Positions 1 to 11,235 are shown, numbered from the stretch's first letter. The stretch is 64,000 nt of DNA from Galerina marginata (GCA_023014335.1 JAECYW010000012.1:806001-870000); one strand, 5' to 3'. Notes: generated from the letters alone by a model not told the origin. Made by a program: numbers and translations.

Positions 1-1111
1 GCCGACCGTCAACTTGAGTTCCTTCTTTATAGGGGCTTCAAGGATAGTTATTAAACGGAGGACGCTCTTTCGTTCATGAACATTCAACCGAGCAATTTCC
101 CCCTCGGGAACATGAATTATGATAGATTTTGCTGGTTTGTTGATATTGTTAAGTCGAATCCCCAGGATGTCGAAATGTTCCTGGACCAAGCCAAGAAACA
201 GGTTGTGCATAGCGTCGACGACAATGAAACATGAGGTGTTAAAATATGGGAGCCGAAATAGTTCAGACCACTGGATCCCGGTGTCATGAACAGTTTCAGT
301 CCTCGCCTTCTCATTCTCAGCATCCAGATAAGCTTGCGCAGAATTGCGAATTTCTTGGTCTGTCCGTCGGTTCCCTAATCTTGCAAATGAGTCATTGAAG
401 GTATCATCTGGCCGTCTTGTACAGTGACACATTGCACACATTTGCGTGTGGTGAATTGATGCAAAGCTGCCGGTTTTACGAGCCGCAGGAAGGTCAGAAA
501 CGAGACAAACGAGGGCACATCGGACCACCCTCCCATAATAATAAGCCGCAGTGCGGGAAAAGCGAATGCCATTGTACCAGAATTCCAACAACATGTCAAC
601 GAGTAGACGAAGGTAATGATTGAGACAGGTTAAGGGAGGTTCGTTCGGTCCAGGAATAATTCCAAATAAAAACATGTTTTCCGGTTTATAGCGCATTTCT
701 GGAGGTAGGTTCAGACAAACGAGCGATATCAAGCCGATCGACTTCTTCTTCCCTGCCTGTTTGTTGCCCAGGGGATTGAAGTAGTCGACGCAGAGGGAGA
801 AAACATACCGGCCTTCATCGCCGCCAGCACTGAAGTGCAGTCCGTCAAGACCTTTGAAGTTTCGCAAGACTTCGGCGTCGAAAATGTCCTTCATTTCCTT
901 GGGAGGGGTTGATCCGTCTTTGCATGACGCCCAAGCATTATCCATTTTCTCCTCATAACCAGAACGTGACAACAGGCCGCCCAGCCAGTCCTTAAAGCTA
1001 AAAGCGACAAAGGGCTTGATTGGAAGGTAAACTGTGTGGCCATTCACGCGTCGTGGTTTGAGAAGTGGTGTACCACATTTCTTGCTGCCTGGAAAGTGAG
1101 GTCTTTACTCT

Positions 1112-1262
1112 GCCCCACCCGGAATGGGCGGATTCCGCCGGATTCCGGTGCATTCCGGCGGAATATTTCCATTCCGCCCCAGCCAAAAGTGCAAATTCCA
1201 CCGGAATATTGCCAAAAATGCTGATTCCGCCGGAATTCATTCCGGAAAAAAACCGGAATGGG
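1112..1262. repeat. Left subterminal iteron array of the hAT-like element
   Basis: Degenerate copies of ATTCCGCCGG, ATTCCGGTGC and ATTCCGGCGG recur, with ATTCCG about eight times in 150 bp. The array lies in opposite orientation to the array at the other end of the element, as subterminal transposase-binding repeats often do. Confidence 0.7.
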
Positions 1263-1689
1263 ACCGGAACGGAATGATCTGACATAAATAAGGGTTTGAT
1301 GCCATCAAAACAAGTCCGAGAACCTTGAAAACGGTGAAGGAATAGCCACAATAGTCTCAGTTTCAGTGATTTTCAGACTAACTAACTCAATTCTTCACCG
1401 CAAAATGAGTTCTTAGGTTTTTTTTTGAAGGAATAAAGATGTTTGATGGTATTTATAGTTGTTTGTGTGTGTTAGGACCCCTGAAAATCACTCTTTTGCC
1501 AATCTTATGGTGGAAACACATAACTTGGCACATTTTGCATCCCTGCAAAATAGTCTGGGCGTGGGAGTGATAAATCCACCAACCGTACTCACCAAAAATA
1601 GAACATTCTGACTATAATAAAGTTCAATAAAACAGCAACATACCTATGAGCTGCACTCTATGTTGTGCACGTGCACCATTCCTGAGTTA

Positions 1690-1886
1690 TTTGTAAAAAT
1701 GTGATTCCAGTCTATTCCAGTCTATTCCGGTCCATTCCGGTGGATTCCGGTGGATTCCGGTCTACCATTCCGCCGGAATCCACTGGAATCCACTGGAATT
1801 TCCTACTTTTTCAGGCTTATTTGCTCAAATTCCACCGGAATCCACCGGAATCCACCGGAATCCGGCCATTCCGGCCGGAATAGGTG
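1690..1886. repeat. Right subterminal iteron array of the hAT-like element
   Basis: Runs of the 10-mer GGAATCCACC and its complement GGATTCCGGT occur on both sides of a short spacer (about 1800-1826). Three GGAATCCACC units in a row sit near 1832-1860. It is the counterpart of the left array. Confidence 0.72.
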
Positions 1887-3378
1887 GGGCAAGGTAAAGT
1901 ACAGTGGAAAGTCACGATGGTGGCACATGTTAGGATAGACGGGGATAGGTGAACCCGCCTGGAAGGTTGGCTCGTATGTAAAATGGCAGTCGGGGTTGGG
2001 ACAGACGGCAAGGATCGTTGTTTTATTGTCAAGCGAAAACTCCTTTTCAGTTGCACGAGGATCGGAAGGGATGTCGCCCAGAAGTTTCTCGTCTGCTTGA
2101 GAAAGACCGCCGGTCCGAAGAAGGGTTAAATGAATGATGTATTGAACCATCCCCAGCATGAAAGTGCAGCTGCGACGGCTCACACCGAGCAAAACATGGC
2201 ATACGGTGACCATGAACAAGGCAACTTGAAGTACAGGGTGGACATTTTGGAGGACCGGCTTAAAATGATGGTCTGGAAAGAATAGAATGGTCGGTAAAAG
2301 TTTTATGTGTAGCAATATTAAGACAGACATTACCTGTTTCAAAACGAAGGCCATATTCTGGAGTTTTTGCACCTTTGATATTGAGCAATTCTTCCTTCCA
2401 ATCCTTCTTTGCCATCGTCAGCTTGCTCTCGATGAGCTGTAACTTGCGTAAAATCACGTCCTTGAGCTCAAGAACAGCTGGTGTTTTCAACGTAACTGCG
2501 TCCAATCGCGATTTGAGCTCTTTCGAGGAAAGCAATAAATCCATATGAGGAAAAGGTGTTGGTGGACCAGAGGACGATGGTTTGCCGAGCTGGCGAAGGC
2601 AGTTGGAAACATCACGCTTTAGAGCGTCTACATTAACCTCAAGATCGGCCAAGCATTCAAGGACTTCAGCCTCACGTGAACGCCGTGAACCAACCTGGCG
2701 AGGTGGGGAGTGTAAAGAGGTAGGCCGATGGCCTTGAGCGTCACGGGCTTCAGAAATAGTGGGTGGGGTCTGAGGAACTGATGTCTGAGGGAAAGTGGCT
2801 GGCGCAGTAACAGGTTTATCTTGAGGTAGAGACTCCGCAGAACCGTCGAGCCTCGACCAAAGCGAACCACCAGGATTCTGCGATGGACCCGAAACTTCAT
2901 CTGCAAGTACACTTGCCGAAAGGTATGTTGTGATTTCCTCTATCTGGCTGTCAAGGGTGAGTTCGGTATTCTGCTGGGCTGCATTGAACGCAGCCTGCTT
3001 GTCGGCGTTTGCATGGGCCTTAAGCGTTCGGCGGTTGACATCTCTCCCAAGCGGTTTATGGGAGAGAGAATCAGTGCCTCCAGCAGTGTAACAGCCGGAT
3101 GAGACGCAGAAACAGATGTAAACCAGAACACTTAGGACGAGCGACGAAAAGTAACCTGTGGTTATTGGTTAATAAATCATCCGTGGTATCTTATAGAATA
3201 AAAGAAAACAACGCACCTTAGAAAACAAGCGACCTAGTTACTGGGTGAAAACAAAGTCGTCAAATCAACGTTGACCGAAACGATCGCCATCTTGAACTAA
3301 GAACAAAGGTCCAGATAATCGAAGAAAGGAAGGCCCGAGGAACTGAACAAAGGAAACGCGCAAAGCGCGTGAAGAAAA

Positions 3379-3906
3379 GAGTACACTGGACGATCCAATG
3401 TATTCATCTGCCCTTCGAAATTCGAATAGATACTCCAGCGTATCTGGAGCCTTTCTAACGGAGGATAAAGGGAGAAAAGAGAGGGAAGAGAATACCCTGG
3501 ACGATCCAGAGTATTCGTTTGACATTGGAGTAGATACGTTGGATGATCCAACGTATCTAGGAGACCTTGGCTATTGTGTATGAAGACAGAACAAGACTCC
3601 CGACGTGATGATGTGACTGTGTGAATATATGACATAAGCGCCAGGAGAAGTAGCCGTCCCAACTTGGACGCGCCTTGTTGGACTTCACTTCGATGCACTG
3701 GATCATCCAGTGCATCTTCTCAGAATTACCTTGGATCATCCAAAGTAATTCCGTTCTCATTTCCTCCCACGTGTTTCTGCTGAACCCTCGGGATGAGACC
3801 ATGGACGACCAGCAACCCAGTCGCCCATACCTTTGACGACGACGATGCCTTCACCACGATCATCCGGCGTAATGTCCGAATTACTCTGGATCATCCAGAG
3901 TAATTC
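3379..3906. repeat. Cluster of arm-covarying palindromes with a GGAT-x-ATCC core
   Basis: Five clear palindromes share the centre GGA(T/C)-N-ATCC but have unrelated, mutually complementary arms: 3490-3516 (arms GAATAC/GTATTC, two mismatches), 3531-3559 (perfect 14+1+14), 3692-3716 (perfect 12+1+12), 3723-3751 (one mismatch) and 3878-3906 (perfect 14+1+14). A weaker copy lies at 3379-3405. A collapsed one near 3431-3450 keeps only AGATAC..GTATCT arms. They lie in the gap between the Tnp2 gene and the next minus-strand gene. The function is unknown. Possible explanations are transposase-binding subterminal repeats, RNA hairpins, or a small palindromic mobile unit. Confidence 0.85.
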
Positions 3907-4043
3907 TTCTTGCCTTTCCTGCTGTAGACTTCCGCCGAACCCGACGAGACACGGACATAGTCATATTCAATATTGGTATTCGCCTTGGGTCGACCGGCGA
4001 CCCAACGCCTATACCTCGATAACAACTACTCGATAACAACTAC

Positions 4044-6779
4044 TTAAGCTTGTACGTTACCCAAGTCCTTCCTTTCCTTCATCGCTAACGCCTTAATCAT
4101 TCGTTCGCTGCTTAGACTTGCCACCCACTCCCTGGAATAATAGTTTTTAGGACACCCGACTTTAGGCCCGCGTTTGCTGATCGTCGCAGTCGTGGATCGT
4201 ATCCTGTCTCTTGGTTGTTTTCCGGGACGGGCCCCACCAAAGGCATTCGTAATGTTGCGATCGCTGTCGACGACCAACAAGCGTTCCTTACACGCTTTGG
4301 CTCGCCAAAGACGCCTCCTTATCTTGTATGTCGTTTTCTTGGTTTCTTCGTCGACTTCACTCTCATCAGAACTCATTCCCGCAGGCCCCAATTCCTCTAT
4401 CATTTCGGCCGTTGCTTTCCAGCCTGGGTCTATGGACCCGTCGCGTTTCTTCACGTTTCCGTAGCTAATCTCCAGGCGGTTATTGTATAGCTAACCAATA
4501 GATTAACGCTTAATCTCAAAACCTGGAAATTGACTTACGTCGAGTCTTCGAGTGTTCCTTCGAGCGTGTTTGTGTGCCACCTTCTCCCTCTCTGAGAGCT
4601 CCGAACCAGTGAATTTCCGAGATTCCCTCCATACCCGAGTAAGGCGGTCAAGACGAGCCATAAACATATCTTCCACCGTCATTATTTCTTCTGGTGTGAA
4701 TTCGGTACCCTGCTCTTGCTCAAAGTGTGCGGTAAACAACACGCAGAGGGCATTATTCCAGGAATTGGGTTTGATGTTTTCGAGAAACGGACGCATGGGA
4801 TCAAGGCTTGGGGACGTCAAGGTGCCCTCGTTAAACTCTTCGACCTCGGCCTCTGTCGCAGCGTCGATATCGACTACATCTTTGTCCTGATCGATCCCCA
4901 AGAGGGTATTCATCGACTTCCGGACCGCCGCCTAGAGTTTCATTAGTGGCTTGGCAGTTCCCAAACGATGTATGCATACCAACTGGGATTTCCTCAGTTC
5001 TGTATATCCGCGAAGTTTTGACTGACGGAAGATCTTCCGATCGGATCGCCTGTTGCTGCGAATTTCCTGTGCGTTCACCCCGAAAACCGCCGGATTTGTC
5101 TGAGAGTCTTTCCTATGGTGGCGCTGTTGCAATCGTGGAGGAGTTCGGGGCGTGGATGCTGTAGCCACGTCTGGCATTGGGGAGGCGGAGGGTTCGTCTG
5201 GACAGTCAAGAAAAGATGATGGGCCAGGGGATGGACTAGTTGGGGAAGCGTTAGGCTGGTCAGCGAAACGAACATGACGCCTCGCAGCCATCTCGATCTC
5301 AACAGGTCTTGCTCCACCCTTGGTTCGAGGAAATACCCTGGGTGGTGGAACCTTTAAGGAAATATTAGGCGACGAGTTAACAGGATGAAATAATTTCGTA
5401 CCGTCTGCTTGCCTTTCTGTGCTGCAGTGATTTCTTCTTGCTCATCCGATGAAGATGCGCCCATCTCGTCATCCTCGGCCTCAGAACTGTTAGGCACAGT
5501 ATTTCCTTCCGAATGCTCAGCAACTGAGCGTTCTTCATCGTCGTTCCTGACAACTGTGTGCGAAGGTCCTGTGATTTGTGGCTGAGGAACAAGTAAATCC
5601 CTTGCTTCATCCTCGGAGTCATCTTCTGTCGTCTCCCTCCACGGTTTTGCATTGCTCGTCTTGATGTGCCGACGTGATGGTGCATCCACTTCCATGGGCT
5701 CTGTTTGTCCTGAAGGCCGTGAGGGTTGGATTCAGCTTTTGGATTCAGCTTAAGAGATGATGGTTTACGTACCTATGCTGGCCTCGAGCCGTTGCATCGC
5801 ATCCATGAATTTCTTCTCCATTTCCGCCATAGCTCGCTCATATTTTTCCTCCGTCGCTTTTATTTTCGCTTCTGCTTGTCGCTCTGCTTCTTCCGCACGC
5901 CTCACAGCTTCCAGAAGTTTCTCACTAGCACTTCGATTAAGTTCTTCTGCCTGAGCCTTGACCCTCTCTATTTCCTGCTCGCGAACTCGGCTTGCCTCCG
6001 CTTGCTTGGTCGCCTCGTCAGCTTGCTGTTTGGCGGAAGCTAACTGTTGTTGAGCTTGTTTCAGTCGTTCGTCCGTCATTTCTTGGTATTCCTTCGCCGT
6101 TTTCTTAAAGCTATCTTCATAGCGCTGTCCGAGTCGTTGCCCGATTTCTCTCTATTCAGGCGATTAGGAATTTTTTTAATCTTCATAAAACTGAAGCGTA
6201 CCGTACCATGTTTGACATTTTTGATTTTTGTTCCACTACACGAACTTTATTCACCCCATCGTTGTTTTGTGACCGTTTTCGACCCGTGCCAATGTCAAAC
6301 GGCGATAAGAGCGGTATGGCTGGAATGTCTGACGAGGAAGACCCAGCTGGTGGAGCGGACTCAGTAGAGGGGATGGATTCCGAAGGTAATGGGTAGGCAA
6401 AGTTGAAAGAAGTGTCGTTATCTATGGGCATGTCGTCCGGATGGGCAGGGAGGGCAGGCCCGCTGTTGTAAGGTGCACGAGGAGCAGACCTGCTGGCTGG
6501 GTTGTGAGGAGCGTAAGGATTGGAAGTGTTGTCCGGGTTATTAGGGCCACTGCGGTCGAGAGAGATGTTCGTGGGCACTTGCAGGCCAGACCTACTGTCT
6601 GGGTTAGACGGGGCGATATTGGCGACAGACCCGCTGTCTGGGTTGAGAGCATAAGTATAGGAGGGTCCACTTTCGGAATTGGTGTAGTGGGTAGACCTGC
6701 TACCCGCTTCCATGTCGTCAAGCTCTATGTCGTCAGAGGCAGGTTGGAAGAAGGGTAACTTGTTTACGAAATAATCCAT
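4044..6779 (-). CDS. Agaric-specific protein with coiled coil and GMSSDES/WR/YxxxW C-terminal region (816 aa, six exons)
   Basis: Exons on the minus strand are 6779-6207, 6151-5773, 5709-5402, 5351-4980, 4931-4539 and 4469-4044. The five introns of 48-69 bp are GT..AG, and all phases close to give 816 codons plus stop. The N-terminus (residues 1-190) is Pro/Ser/Asn-rich with loose NPDSGS-like repeats. Residues about 205-315 are a highly charged Ala/Glu coiled coil. An acidic Ser/Glu region follows (about 325-415), then a basic stretch, and finally a conserved-looking end with GPAGMSSDESE, RRRLWRAK, FGGARPGKQPRDR and YYSREWVASL. I know this C-terminal pattern from many agaric hypothetical proteins, often repeated and near transposons; no biochemical function is known to me. 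It may be the second gene of the neighbouring CACTA element, which is inference. The start at 6779 is the first Met of the open exon; the frame stays open about 130 bp upstream without another Met. Confidence 0.8.
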
Positions 6780-7295
6780 GTCTTGCCAGATCTTATGACT
6801 GGCATTGTCCTTATATCTGATGCATAGTTCGTCAGTCCTTGGGTTGCCACTGTGTCGCCATGGAATTAATTCTGGTATATTGTGTCAATTGTCTCTTAAC
6901 GCAACTCATCGTCTGCCTATGATGCGGAGTTCGTCAATTCACGAGTTGTGCTTGTGAGGTCGCCATGGACTTAATATTGGGGAATTTGTACCAATTGTTT
7001 CTGGCGAAAGCTGTCTTCTGTTGCTCGGCCTTCTTCATATCTTCAGTTCGTTTTCTGGTGGCTTTATTGTTTACATTCAATGTATTCGGGGGTACCATTT
7101 CCATTCTTCGGGGGTACCATTGCCAGCCTTCCCATTTTGGGAGACTTTGATGCGCCATCCCGTGCCCACTTTTTGTATGGCATCAATACCGAACATTGAT
7201 CTGAACCCTCACGACGCAGATTCCTCACGACGAACTCCATTTATTGTTCATAATGCTTATAAAGTCCATTTGTGCATTATCTTTAGGTCAAATCA

Positions 7296-7333
7296 AGTCC
7301 GATACCGAGTCCAATACCGAGTCCAATACCCAA
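7296..7333. repeat. 12-bp tandem repeat, about three units
   Basis: Three consecutive units are agtccgataccg, agtccaataccg and agtccaatacc. It is a small microsatellite-like array. Confidence 0.8.
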
Positions 7334-7886
7334 TCCTTCTGCAATGCCTTCGATTCGTGGTCTGCCGCCTCCACCTTCTAGGAGTGTACGCTCGCAACTC
7401 CTCGAATTTCAACTGCTTCTGATAGTTTCATCTAGGACAAAGTCATTTATACACGCGCGCGATTTTACGGACAACGCAACCGCCCGCTATGGAAACTCGT
7501 ACAGACGCAAATAACGTCCGGGCGTCGTCGTGCTGCTATCCATGCCTGTCGTCGATACCCCTGGGTTGAGGGTATTTTTGAACATCGTAATACTCAACCC
7601 TTCGTCCACGACACCTCTATCACTGTTCGGCACAACGGCAGGGAACACATTTTCTTTGTATTCTGCCAAAATCACTGCCGTCTGCCATTCAACAATGCTG
7701 TTGTTGGACCTTGGAGGGGCAACATCGTCGTCATGAAAGCTGGAAGTGATGTCAGTGGGGTTGTCGACATGCGTTCACAAGACGCTGGACTGGTTGACCA
7801 GGTTATTAATGAGTATGCGGCTTTGTCTTGATAAATCACAGCGCCTAATATTTGCATTTAGATTTGTATTCCGAGTCAAGCAGAAA

Positions 7887-8018
7887 TCGCCCTTCCGCTT
7901 TCCTAAGAAACTTGTATTTGATATCTAGTATCTAGTACCTATACCCATCCATACCCTCCATACCCTCGCCCTTCTGCTTTCCTAAGAAACTTGTATTTAA
8001 TATCCAGTACCTATACCT
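7887..8018 (+). repeat. Direct repeat of about 50 bp, two copies
   Basis: The segment beginning tcgcccttccgctttcctaa and continuing through agtacctatacc occurs at about 7887-7946 and again at about 7966-8018 with a few substitutions (one copy carries an extra tatctag). It is a local duplication. Confidence 0.8.
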
Positions 8019-8571
8019 GTCGATCATACATACAGTACTTCCTCTTGTCTATTCAGAATATATTTATTCATTTACCTGTTTATCTTGCAGAATTACTAAG
8101 TTAAACTACTGTCAGACATTTGAGCTTTGGGTGGAACAGTACTTAGGACGCGCTGCCTTGCAGTGACGCGGGTGACACGCTGCCTTGGGCTAATCGCATG
8201 GCGATGAGAACTCTATGCCGTATCTCAATCCAAAGCAATCCGGCGGTCGTAATTTTTTGTAGATATGATAGTGTACTGCTATACTATGCGTGGGCCAAGT
8301 TTTGTGTAATACTGGTTGACTGGGGATGAGCTACGATATGAATTAGCAGGTAACCTAAAATCAGCGCACTCTCAGCAACGCTTTTGCCACACGTGATTTT
8401 GTGGCAAAACGATTGCAATTGAACTCAACCATTATTCAAATGCTATATTGTGCACCTTTGATGATTTTTAGGCTCATGCACTCAATATGAAATTGTATGA
8501 TATAAATTTCGCAAATTGAGGATACATATATTACAAGGCAGGCTCGTCAAGAAACTACCTACACCGGGCCT

Positions 8572-10186
8572 TCAAAGCACTTCTTGGGCTGACCGATACC
8601 TAACAGGAGCCCGGACAAATGGACCACCAAGCCACTTGTAACCATCATCCCCAACAACGCCCAGAGCTACAATTGAAGCGATAGAAAGGATGAAGAAAAT
8701 ATTGAGGAAGACTAGCAAAGTCATAGAACTGCATCCACCGCAAGTGCGCTGTTGACCTTGATGGCCCTTAACCTATGTTGACGCTGTTAATTTCACGAAT
8801 ATTTTTGGAAAAGTGCGGCTTTACCTTCTTTGCCCAGATGTGTATAGTCGGTTTGGTTTCGTCGGTACCACTTGCAATGAGATGTTCGTTCGGAGTTGAA
8901 CAGGCCTAATTGATCAATCAGTAATGGATGTCATGATAAGACTGTAACATACATCAATGATTTGTACCATGGTCTTCGACGAACCATGTCGCAATTTCTG
9001 CAGGCATGTCGATGTTCCACGGGAGAAGATATGAATATCTCCGTGATCACTGCCACAGGCTACGGAGGTTTCGTCCTCTAAGAAGACACCCTGTTGCATG
9101 AAGGCCTTCGTGCGCGAGACTTGGAACGAGTCGGTGGGCGATGTGTGAGGGTAATTATAGAGGTCGAATCCCTTGGCCAGGTTGTCGACGAGCAACCATT
9201 TGCGATCCACACTGAAGCAGACATTTCCGCTACAAGGAGTAAGTAGTGATATTGGCTTGAACTGTGCTCGGTGACGTACATGCTCGATTTGAGGACCTTG
9301 GACCAGTTATCTACGCCGGAAGCAGCTACTTTCGAAAGCCTGTAATATAGCACGATGTGAGCTTCGTTTGACTATGACAGACAATACAGACACTTACATA
9401 ACACCTGACTCAAGCCCGAATGCCACAATGTTTTCTCCCTTGTCGGTGAATTGAACGGATCGCGGAATGACTCCTTTCGCCTCCAGTATGTCATTCCAAT
9501 TCTTAGTCCATAATGCAATCAGTGTTCCTGAAAATGATCAATCAAACTTCCGAAGAGCTAGAGGGAATCGCCCATACCATTTTTCTCGACATGAAATACC
9601 TTGATCTTGCCAGTGTGACTCGATAGCGCCAGTCTATTCTTTTTCTTATCGTAGTCTATGGCTTCGACAGGTTCGTTGAAGGGCACCACCGCAGTACTCG
9701 AAAGCTCTTTGAAATGATCCTGTTTCATGGTCAGTACTCTCCCCGATATTTGTTAATAAGACCACTTACCCCATCCTTAGTGCGTTGATATATCAAGACG
9801 AGCCCTCGTCCAGTACCAAAGCAGAGAGCATCACCATGGTCAGAAAGCCCGACCAGCCAAAGTATACACGTTATCTGGCCCCATCTCTGCAGGTCGTCTC
9901 CGATGACTTGATGGATTTGCTTGCGGGTAACGTCCCAAACTCGAAGTTTTTCGTCGTCGCCTAAACAGCAGGTCAGCAATTTCTTGTTATTATAGTGTTA
10001 CACGCACCACCGCTGGCGAGGTATTTTGCGTCCGGCGCAAATGCCAAGGCGTTGATAGGGCCCTCTGACCCGGATAGTCGCATGCAAACCCTGTATTCCT
10101 TAGATGACGTCAATATTGGTGACATATGAAAATCAAGCACTTGCAGAACCTACCTCGTCGGCGAGTTGTTGTTGAAAGAACAGCAT
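8572..10186 (-). CDS. WD40-repeat protein with C-terminal membrane helix (399 aa, nine exons)
   Basis: Minus-strand exons are 10186-10154, 10098-10008, 9960-9770, 9719-9578, 9527-9398, 9339-9280, 9229-8953, 8905-8825 and 8766-8572. All eight introns are 47-63 bp GT..AG, and the phases sum to exactly 400 codons. WD-type blades are visible: INALAFAPDAKYLASGG..LRVWDV near residue 20, AIDYDKKKNRLALSSHTGKIKVF, SVQFTDKGENIVAFGLESG, and ASGTDE..IHIWAKK near the end. A C-terminal segment (CGGCSSMTLLVFLNIFFILS onward, through IVALGVV) is a single membrane helix followed by a short tail. This WD40 plus one-TM layout is common in agarics and of unknown function; the propeller is likely a cytosolic scaffold anchored to a membrane. 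The frame is fully open. A second, damaged copy of the architecture lies at 43545-45183. Confidence 0.88.
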
Positions 10187-10386
10187 TGAGGAGAGAAGGC
10201 GAGGAAGTTAGTGGTGAGTGAGTTCTGAAAGTCGGTTTGTTATCGTTCACATAATGGAGAAACGCCTTTTTAAATCCACTCGCCAATTGTTATTGGCCCA
10301 TGGCGACCGTTATTATTGATAAGAATGTAACTTGGAATGAATCTTCAGAGCACGTTGAGAAGCTTCAAAACAATAAAAAAAACACA

Positions 10387-10398
10387 TATATAAATATA
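10387..10398 (+). promoter_or_regulatory. TATA-like box
   Basis: TATATAAATATA sits 24-36 bp upstream of the likely start codon at 10423, in the divergent intergenic region with the WD40 gene. So short a distance implies a very short leader if it is used. Confidence 0.45.
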
Positions 10399-10422
10399 AC
10401 TCGGACTTCACATTGGGACATC

Positions 10423-11235
10423 ATGTCTCTTCCAATTAAATCTCACCTGCCGCTCATCACAACTCGGATCGAGTTCAAATTTAACCCGCTACCCCCTCCA
10501 CCCCAAATTACGACCCGACGTGATTTTGGTGCGAACATTCGGCGACAGAATCGGTACCATTCTGCACCCTACAATCGACCCAAGGCGCGCGCACAAACAC
10601 CTGCCAGAGCTCACTCGGTTGGCTTTGAGGTTCAATCGATATCCTCATTATCCGATCTGTCAGACGACGACGAGGAATCCGTCGACGGGGATAGCGTCCA
10701 ATCAACCCGTGGATTGATCCCCAAGCCCGGTGGAGAGGCGGGCAAAACCAACAGTGGTGGGTACAACCTCGAAAAGGCTTTAGGCTGGACCAAGAAGCGC
10801 TATGATGAATTCTTTGTGAGTCTTTATCAAATTCAGTAGAATAACGCTCACCTCCTGTAGGACCATATCAAGACCGAAGTCGCTGACAAGCTAGACGCGA
10901 AGAAGTGCTTCACACATCAGAAAATATCTGAACTCGACAAAATCATCCAATCAGTAAGTTTCGAACGACAAGGGTAATGGCATACTGACTTGTATATAGA
11001 CTGCGCATAAGTTCGACATCGAAAACACCTATGTCAACAATTGGCCAATCCGCGAGGCGCTGAAGTCGAGATTGAAGTACACGTCGGACTTGGAGAAAAA
11101 GAAGGAGGTGAGGAAAGCCCAGGCCGAACTGAAGGAGGTGAGACCCATTTAACGAGTGTAGACGAAAAGCCGACTCACTGCGAATAGGCCATTAAGCCAT
11201 TCAAAGGCAAAAGCAGGGCCAAGGAGGATGCTTGA
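10423..11235 (+). CDS. Agaric hypothetical protein, acidic Ser-rich middle and basic helical C-terminus (223 aa, four exons)
   Basis: Exons are 10423-10815, 10861-10953, 11000-11137 and 11188-11235; introns are 45-50 bp GT..AG and all are phase 0. The start MSLPIKSHLP was chosen because a TATA-like box lies just upstream; the frame also contains an upstream Met at 10300. A Pro-rich and Arg-rich first part leads to an acidic run (SDLSDDDEESVDGDS, about residues 85-100), then ALGWTKKRYDEFF and a charged helical part with a KCFTHQKISELDKII segment and a WP motif (NNWPIREALKSRL). The THQ..NNWP..LK pattern recalls a widespread agaric hypothetical family. Function is not known to me. The intact frame and clean introns argue that it is a real gene. 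Confidence 0.72.

Larger units (their letters stand above)
1098..1904. mobile_element. Non-autonomous hAT-like element (MITE-like) inside the Tnp2 gene
   Basis: The 807-bp insertion is flanked by an identical 8-bp direct repeat, tggaaagt, at 1090-1097 and 1905-1912. An 8-bp duplication is the hallmark of hAT elements. The ends are imperfect inverted repeats: the left end reads CTTTACTCTGCCCCACC and the reverse complement of the right end reads CTTTACCTTGCCCCACC. No transposase is encoded; the centre (about 1280-1680) is AT-rich and without a long reading frame. Both ends carry arrays of a degenerate 10-mer related to ATTCCGGTGG. The insertion point falls between codons that rejoin perfectly in the host transposase gene, so the borders are well fixed. 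Assignment to hAT rests on the duplication length only. Confidence 0.82.
1..3150 (-). pseudogene. Tnp2/CACTA-type transposase, partial and interrupted by an 807-bp insertion
   Basis: Reading the minus strand from about 3150 to 1 gives one protein of the Tnp2-like CACTA transposase family common in agarics. An intron at 2273-2333 joins in phase. The N-terminal part has a Cys-rich stretch (CFCVSSGCYTAGG near 3095-3115) and a helical segment (residues encoded about 2650-2340). A CPNPDCHFTYEP Cys pair lies near 2020, FVAFSFKDWLGGLL near 1000, and the core VDAMHNLFLG near 190-215. The frame is open through position 1, so the C-terminus lies outside the window. At 1098-1904 a foreign element breaks the frame between MCHHRDFP and GSKKCGTP; removing it with one 8-bp duplication closes the frame exactly. 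The start codon is not resolved: a possible first intron precedes about 3150. The family role is cut-and-paste transposition of CACTA elements in the nucleus. This copy cannot make a full protein unless the insertion excises. Confidence 0.85.
6780..8571. other. No confident gene; short repeats
   Basis: Scattered frames on both strands show no recognisable domain. Near 6836-6905 and 6931-7010 there are two diverged copies (about 65% alike by eye) of a roughly 70-100 bp segment containing gtcgccatgga. At 7085-7125 the string TTCGGGGGTACCATT occurs twice. Confidence 0.5.

Noticed and set aside
1690..1886. Simple microsatellite instead of transposon end
   Set aside because: The array is matched by an inverted array at the other end, terminal inverted repeats and an 8-bp duplication, so it belongs to an element.
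3860..3875. Further palindrome around gatcatccggcg
   Set aside because: It has half of the core but no complementary left arm.
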